Source: Aliitabrizicola sp041905595 (GTDB taxonomy: Bacteria; Pseudomonadota; Alphaproteobacteria; Rhodobacterales; Rhodobacteraceae). Taken from it: DNA of 64,000 nucleotides. Position numbers and translations under genes: made by a program. Below are positions 59,525 through 64,000 of the stretch, in pieces. The stretch covers positions 62,001 to 126,000 of the forward strand of contig JAYRKT010000007.1 in NCBI GenBank assembly GCA_041905595.1, written 5' to 3'. How positions within the stretch are numbered: position 1 is the first letter of the stretch; each line of letters begins with the position of its first letter. The notes below the pieces were generated by a model that did not search any database, was not told where the DNA came from, and saw nothing but the letters and a program-made list of their open reading frames with translations.

Positions 59525-61763
59525 TGGCTTTTCCTTTCTGGTTTGGATGGTTCTTCAGGCCTTCCGGGTTACGCAGCACCGGTGCCGCGTCGCCCACCGA
59601 TGCGCGCCGCTTGTCCTTGCGGATCACGACCGGGCAGGTCTTGTGGCTTTGGTAGAGGACCTGGCAATGCAGGCAGTTCAGGCATTCGTTCGGGTTGATC
59701 TCGCCCGTCGGATGGATGGCCTGGACCATGCATTCGTTGCCGCAGGTCTGGCAGGGATTGCCGCACTCATGGTAGCGCTTGAGCCAGTCGAACATCCGCA
59801 TCCGCGCCGGAATCGCGAGCGCCGCGCCAAGCGGGCAGAGGTAGCGGCAGTAGAAGCGTTCGACGAACAGCCCCGCGGCCAGAAGCGCCAGCGCGTAGGC
59901 AACGAAGGGCCAGGCACGCACGAATTTCAGCACGATGGCGGTCTTGAACGGTTCGACTTCCGCCAGATGCTCGGCCTGTTCGATCGACATCAGCGAAGCG
60001 CCGAACAGTCCAAGAAAGATCATGTATTTCACCGGCCAGAGCCGCTCGTGCAGGCCCCAGGGCAGCGTCCATTGCGGAATGTGCAGGGCCTTGGCGAGGC
60101 GGTTCAGCAGTTCCTGCAGCGCACCGAAGGGGCAAAGCCAGCCGCAATAGGCCCCGCGACCCCAGAAGATCAGCGCTGCTGCCAGCGAAAACCACAGGAT
60201 GAAAGTCAGCGGGTCGAGCAGGAAGGCCTGCCAGGAGAACCCCGTGACCAGCGCCCCGAACAGCGCCATCAGGTTCACGACGGAAAGCTGCGCGTTGGCA
60301 TACCAGCCAAGGAACACCAGCGTCACCGACAGGAAGCCGATGCGGAACCAGAAGAACACGCGATCGTTGCGCGTCATCCAGCCCTGGAAGAAGAAGGTCC
60401 CTGTCAGGACCAGAAGCATGGCCGACAGTCCGGCAATCTCGGCCCGCTTGTCGCGCCAGATCCGCTTCCAGAGGTTCTGCTGCGCCGTCCCCTCGTCCTG
60501 CGCAGCGACACCGGTTGCGGCTTCGGTCGCGGCGGAAGTTTTCGATGCCGCGACGGCCACCGGACGCAGGTATTGGGCCGGAAGCTGGTAACCCAGGTCA
60601 AAGCTGGTAAAGACCTTGTCGATCGCGGCGACCTGCCGTTGCACCAGAAGCTGCAGGCGGAAGGGCTTGGCCGGATCGAACCCGCTGTCCGCCGGGATCC
60701 GGAAGAGATCAAGCTCCGAGAAACTGGGGGCGCCCTCTGCGGCCAGGGCATTCAGCCGCCGGTGGTCGCGGTCATGGAACCGCACCGACGCATCATCCTG
60801 GATCAGGACGATACGGTCGAAGATACCGCCACGCACATAGCCCGAGCCCTTGAAGGAATACTGCCCGCGCCCCGCGATCATCAGGGCGCTGTCACCCGGT
60901 TTGAGCCAGCCCGCGAGATTGCCGTATTCATCTGGCCCAAGCAGCGCCTTGCCAATGCCCGGCACGGAAACCAGTGCAGCCTGCATGTCGATGAAGGTGG
61001 TCTCGGGCGGATCGGTCAGCGCCTTCGCGTCGGAACGCGGGTCGTTCAGGGCCCTGAAGGCCGCATTCACCTGACCCACATCCAGCGACAGGCGCCGCAC
61101 GGTTCCGTCGCCCTCCATCGCGGTCCATGAGGCCGGGGCGGTCGCATCGGGGTTAACTTCGACCGTGGGAGAGGTGGCGACTTCCGGTGCAAGACCGCCA
61201 AGCGAAAGGGCACGGGCGACCTTGATGCCCGACCGGATGATCGAGTCATCGATCACCATCACCGTAACAGTTGCCCCGGAGATGATGTCGACATCATGCG
61301 ACTTGCCACCCGAAGCCGCTTCGGCCGCCAGATCGACGCCAACGAAGCTCTTCACCAGTGCCTTGATCTTGGCTTCGGGTATGCCGATCAGGACAATTGG
61401 CTCGGAATGCTTGAGAAGCCGGACACCCGAAATCTTCGCGTCCAGATCGATGGCCACCATCGTGTGGATCGGCTTGCCGGAATAACCGGTGGTGCCGACA
61501 TAATCGGAGGTAACGAAGGCCCAGCCAATGGTTTCGCCTGCCTTCAGGACAGGCGCCGCCGCGACGTCGTCTCGGATCGGGCCAAACCCGTCCGCACCGG
61601 GAACGAGTTCACCCGCAGGCACCTCGGGCAGATACTTGGCCAGGAACGAGCCCGCCTCTGCCAGCGCGGGGCAGGCAACGAGGAACCAGGCAATCAGGGC
61701 GACTGCAAGCCCTGCCGGCATGGCAAGACAACTGCGAATGGAGGGGAAACGGCTATGCGACAT
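59517..61763 (-). CDS. nosR: NosR, electron donor and regulator for NosZ
   Basis: 748 residues: signal peptide, periplasmic FMN-binding domain with flavinylation motif DIISGATVTVM (Thr), several membrane helices, a Cys-rich polyferredoxin-like region (CGWLCPFGALQEL, CGNPCQTCGNECM, CLNCLHCQ) at the C-terminus. NosR supports electron flow and nosZ transcription in related bacteria. The start at 61763 (MSHSRFPSIRS) overlaps the preceding nosC-like gene by 11 bp. Confidence 0.95.
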   Translation of the reverse strand: MSHSRFPSIRSCLAMPAGLAVALIAWFLVACPALAEAGSFLAKYLPEVPAGELVPGADGFGPIRDDVAAAPVLKAGETIGWAFVTSDYVGTTGYSGKPIHTMVAIDLDAKISGVRLLKHSEPIVLIGIPEAKIKALVKSFVGVDLAAEAASGGKSHDVDIISGATVTVMVIDDSIIRSGIKVARALSLGGLAPEVATSPTVEVNPDATAPASWTAMEGDGTVRRLSLDVGQVNAAFRALNDPRSDAKALTDPPETTFIDMQAALVSVPGIGKALLGPDEYGNLAGWLKPGDSALMIAGRGQYSFKGSGYVRGGIFDRIVLIQDDASVRFHDRDHRRLNALAAEGAPSFSELDLFRIPADSGFDPAKPFRLQLLVQRQVAAIDKVFTSFDLGYQLPAQYLRPVAVAASKTSAATEAATGVAAQDEGTAQQNLWKRIWRDKRAEIAGLSAMLLVLTGTFFFQGWMTRNDRVFFWFRIGFLSVTLVFLGWYANAQLSVVNLMALFGALVTGFSWQAFLLDPLTFILWFSLAAALIFWGRGAYCGWLCPFGALQELLNRLAKALHIPQWTLPWGLHERLWPVKYMIFLGLFGASLMSIEQAEHLAEVEPFKTAIVLKFVRAWPFVAYALALLAAGLFVERFYCRYLCPLGAALAIPARMRMFDWLKRYHECGNPCQTCGNECMVQAIHPTGEINPNECLNCLHCQVLYQSHKTCPVVIRKDKRRASVGDAAPVLRNPEGLKNHPNQKGKANV

Positions 61764-62151
61764 GGGACAATTTCCAGACTGGGGGGCCGCGCGCCATCGG
61801 AATCGCAACCACGAGGAGAACCGGGAGCCTTGCCCCCATTTCCGCCAAGGCAGAGGTCCGGGTCACGGGAGCGACCGTGTTGTCCGGCCGATCCGTGCTC
61901 AGGAAGACCGCGCCTGCTGACAGGCAATCTGGACATCTCGAGCAAGCGCGGTGATCCGGCGGCGTCGCCGGATTGCCGTCATTGTCCACGAAGATCATTT
62001 CGGGACCGCCATCTGAGCAGATGGCAATCGCGGTCAGGCCCAGGATCGCGACGCCCATGCGTATCTCGGCCTTGGCCGAAGACATCCCAAGCAGTGCCAA
62101 GGCAAAGCTGAGGCAAAGGCAGAGGGAGCATTGGGCGATACGAGCGATCAT
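61753..62151 (-). CDS. nosC: NosC-like small CxxCxxC protein
   Basis: About 132 residues with an N-terminal membrane or signal helix (IAQCSLCLCLSFALALLGMS), a DUF2946-like segment (ICSDGGPEMIFVDNDGNPAT) and the motif CSRCPDC (CxxCxxC). Position first in the operon before nosR matches nosC of Paracoccus denitrificans, whose role in N2O reduction is unknown. The start at 62151 is preferred to the TTG at 62169 because AGG lies nine bases before it and the TTG has the ribosome site too close. Confidence 0.7.
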   Translation of the reverse strand: MIARIAQCSLCLCLSFALALLGMSSAKAEIRMGVAILGLTAIAICSDGGPEMIFVDNDGNPATPPDHRACSRCPDCLSAGAVFLSTDRPDNTVAPVTRTSALAEMGARLPVLLVVAIPMARGPPVWKLSHVA

Positions 62152-62186
62152 GCCGACAGACCTACGCAAGGCCTCCAGGATACTCC

Positions 62187-62200
62187 TTGATTTAGGTCAA
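62187..62200. promoter_or_regulatory. FNR/NNR-type binding box
   Basis: TTGATTTAGGTCAA, one mismatch from the FNR consensus TTGAT-N4-ATCAA. The centre is 42 bp before nosC (minus) and 103 bp before the Rrf2 gene (plus). A position of -41.5 from the start site would be activating for either. Confidence 0.7.
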
Positions 62201-62296
62201 ACCAAATATCCTTTTTTGAGCGCGCCCATTCGTCTCATTGCAGCGCGCTGCCGTTGGGCGCTATCCACACGCCTGCAAGCCCAGAAGGTCGAGCAA

Positions 62297-62740
62297 ATGC
62301 GCCTTACAAAGTTCACCGATTACGCGCTGAGAGTGCTGCTGCTTGCCGCGAACAGGCAGGAAGACCGCATAACCATCGAGGATGCCGCGAACTTCTACGA
62401 CATCTCCCAATCCCACCTGAAGAAGGTGGTGATGGAGTTGTCACGTGCCGGATATCTCATCGGAACCAAAGGCCGGACTGGTGGCTTTCGCTTGGGCAAA
62501 GACCCCAAGGAAATCAACCTGGGCGACGTCCTGCGCTTGACCGAGACAGACTTCGGCTTGTTTGAGTGCCAGGTGTCCGGCGGGACCTGTGTCATTCTGC
62601 CTTGCTGCAAGTTGCCGCTGGTCGCCAAACGGGCGGCCAGGGCTTTTCTTGCGGTCTTCGACGAAGTCACGCTCGCGGATGTGGTGTCCGATCCAACCGA
62701 ATTCGCGCAACTGATACCCGCTGGCTTGAAAACGCGCTAA
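62297..62740 (+). CDS. nsrR: NsrR-like Rrf2 family transcriptional regulator
   Basis: 147 residues: Rrf2 winged helix (MRLTKFTDYALRVLLLAANR, FYDISQSHLKKVVMELSRAG) and a Cys cluster CQVSGGTCVILPCCKLPL suited to an Fe-S cluster, matching NsrR (C-x6-C-x4-C). NsrR senses NO and represses nitrosative stress and denitrification genes. It is divergent from nosCRZDFYLX with the FNR-type box between them. Confidence 0.85.
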   Translation: MRLTKFTDYALRVLLLAANRQEDRITIEDAANFYDISQSHLKKVVMELSRAGYLIGTKGRTGGFRLGKDPKEINLGDVLRLTETDFGLFECQVSGGTCVILPCCKLPLVAKRAARAFLAVFDEVTLADVVSDPTEFAQLIPAGLKTR

Positions 62741-62824
62741 GCGTCGCCGCGAATTTGGGGGCTGTCGCACCCGACGGCCTCCGCTTCCTTCAGTGGCCCG
62801 TTGCGCGGCTGGCCTTGTTCGGCC

Positions 62825-63322
62825 TCAGGGCAGTGTAACCCGGTAGAAGGGCATGCCGGCCGCTTTTCCGGGGGGCAGCGGATCAGGCACCTTGTTGGCC
62901 ACGCCCGGCAGCGACAGCAGGTAGGCGGCCAGGGCCTCGGCATCTTCGTCGGTCATGGCAGAGAAGCTGCCCCAGGGCATGACCGGGGCGAGGATCCGGC
63001 CATCGGGCCGGACGCCTGTCCGGATTGCAACGACGATCTGCTCCTGGCTCCAGCCGGCAAGACCTGTCGGGTCCTGTGTCAGGTTCGGCGGCCAGAAGGT
63101 GGCAAGACCGGGAATTTCGAAGCCGACGGTCCCGCCCGACAGCGCCGCGGCCTCGACAGGGACGCCCTTGGCATCCCTTGGTGTGTGGCAGCCACCACAA
63201 TCCATGATCCGGGCAAGGTATGCGCCGCGCGCCAGTTGGTCCTGGCTCACGCTGTCGGCGCGGGCAGCAGCGCCCGAAGCGAGGGCGGCAATGAAAGTGA
63301 GTGCGAAAGGAAGCTGTTTCAT
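62825..63322 (-). CDS. Monohaem cytochrome c
   Basis: 165 residues: signal peptide MKQLPFALTFIAALASGAAA, one haem motif CGGCH (LARIMDCGGCHTPRDAKG) and Met ligand candidates near APVMPWGSFSAMTDED. The class I type C-terminal helix is DEDAEALAAYLLSLPG. Possibly an electron carrier for the neighbouring oxidoreductase or for denitrification. Start at 63322 by signal peptide; the frame beyond to 63541 is not conserved. Confidence 0.85.
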   Translation of the reverse strand: MKQLPFALTFIAALASGAAARADSVSQDQLARGAYLARIMDCGGCHTPRDAKGVPVEAAALSGGTVGFEIPGLATFWPPNLTQDPTGLAGWSQEQIVVAIRTGVRPDGRILAPVMPWGSFSAMTDEDAEALAAYLLSLPGVANKVPDPLPPGKAAGMPFYRVTLP

Positions 63323-63386
63323 GATGGTTTCCGAAACTGTTGGCGCGCGCCCGGCCGATGGGACCGGGCGGGGGAAAGGAGAAAGG

Positions 63387-64000
63387 TCAGGCGAGCGGGG
63401 CATCCGGTACACGGCCGGCGAACAGGCCCTCGGGGTCATGGAGACGGGAAAGTTCGACCAAGCGTGCCAGCGCCTCGTCGGAATGGGTGGCGTGCTGCTG
63501 GCCCGGCCGGCCCATATCGGCGTAGCCGATATAGCTGCCAAGGGAGGTCGGGATCAGACCGTCAATCGTACCCCGGACCCAGGCAAGGTTCTGCTTGTCC
63601 GCCTCGGGCTCGGTCCAGATGCCATAAAGCGCGCCGAAGATGCGGCCCAGCTTCGAGAACGACGAATTCTCGGGCATTCGGGCCTTCGGCTGCAGCACCA
63701 CGATGGATTCGCTCTTGTCGGACGGAGCCCGATCAATTGCCGCAGCCAGGGCCCCGAGGACATCGCCATAGGGCGCATCCGACCAGACCGCGTCCACGCC
63801 GTATCGCGCCCCGTCGGGCATGGTCTCGGCGATCAGGCCGTAAAGCACCTCGAGCGGAGTCGGCATCGCCTCCATGACCTGCAGAGCTTCTGGCGCGCCC
63901 TTGCCGGCACGGGCCAGAAGGGCCTGCCCCTCCTCGACGGTCGGGGCGAAGACCGTGGTCAGGGCGGTGATGATCTTGCCCGGGATCGGGACGCCGGGCG
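63387..64000 (-). CDS. FAD-binding oxidoreductase with BBE domain, 5'-truncated by window end
   Basis: C-terminal part of a PCMH-type FAD oxidoreductase; the frame is open through the window end, so the FAD-binding N-terminus is outside. Visible are GVPIPGKIITALTTVFAPTV and the BBE/C-terminal segment (YIGYADMGRPGQ, LARLVELSRLHDPEGLFAGR; this last is the typical end). It is upstream of the cytochrome c gene on the same strand and separated from it by 64 bp, suggesting a flavin-to-haem electron pair (inference). Confidence 0.8.
   Translation of the reverse strand, partial: PGVPIPGKIITALTTVFAPTVEEGQALLARAGKGAPEALQVMEAMPTPLEVLYGLIAETMPDGARYGVDAVWSDAPYGDVLGALAAAIDRAPSDKSESIVVLQPKARMPENSSFSKLGRIFGALYGIWTEPEADKQNLAWVRGTIDGLIPTSLGSYIGYADMGRPGQQHATHSDEALARLVELSRLHDPEGLFAGRVPDAPLA

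Noticed and set aside
59349..61130. 593-codon plus-strand ORF opposite nosR
   Set aside because: Antisense shadow of nosR, whose Cys motifs and membrane helices are unambiguous.

Overview
The window looks like a GC-rich alphaproteobacterial genome, most probably Rhodobacterales (Paracoccus-like). The grounds are a PhyR-NepR-EcfG general stress response module, a nos operon in the order nosC-R-Z-D-F-Y-L-X, IS6-type transposase remnants and the overall gene content. No rRNA, tRNA, replication gene, phage or CRISPR array was recognised. The mix of accessory blocks and IS remnants would fit a plasmid, a chromid or a genomic island, but that is inference.

Region 1 (1-22.9 kb) is a general stress response (GSR) island. 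It carries NHEJ repair genes (ligD partial, ku), an SDR, a PQQ-type sugar dehydrogenase lipoprotein, small membrane and low-complexity proteins, a Na/Pi-type transporter, the core phyR / nepR-ecfG-histidine kinase locus, a PLD enzyme, CsbD, entericidin, a degenerate receiver, a Crp/Fnr regulator, KGG/Gly-rich proteins, a DUF892 ferritin-like protein, a second ecfG, a second HisKA_2 kinase and a PRC-barrel protein. Reading both strands I find about sixteen matches to the EcfG promoter form GGAAC-N16/17-nGTT, nearly all just upstream of these genes. About four would be expected by chance over both strands of the whole 64 kb (8 fixed bases, two spacings). The last match drives no ORF but is followed by a strong intrinsic terminator, which suggests a GSR-controlled small RNA of about 115 nt (22746-22861). 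Two small minus-strand ORFs near the second ecfG look NepR-like.

Region 2 (23-43.8 kb) is an accessory catabolic block bracketed by two directly oriented IS6-family remnants. It holds a cytochrome b561 / VOC / DoxX operon with a divergent LysR gene; a secreted ester-cyclase-like protein; a purine (allantoin) operon of NCS1 permease, allantoinase, hydantoin/allantoin racemase and allantoicase (the last broken by a 10-N assembly gap) with a LysR regulator; and a peptide-type ABC transporter. A TetR regulator lies beside that transporter, divergent from a PepD-like dipeptidase and an M29/NicX-like enzyme. Four 15-bp palindromes flanking tetR are probably its operators.

Region 3 (43.8-52.9 kb) combines a second Dpp-type ABC transporter with agmatine deiminase (aguA) and N-carbamoylputrescine amidase (aguB). 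It is split into two divergent operons by a LysR gene and ends in a decayed IS5-family transposase.

Region 4 (53-64 kb) is the nitrous oxide reductase operon nosCRZDFYLX on the minus strand, with an FNR/NNR-type box and a divergent NsrR-like Rrf2 gene, then a monohaem cytochrome c and the C-terminal part of an FAD-linked oxidoreductase cut by the window end.
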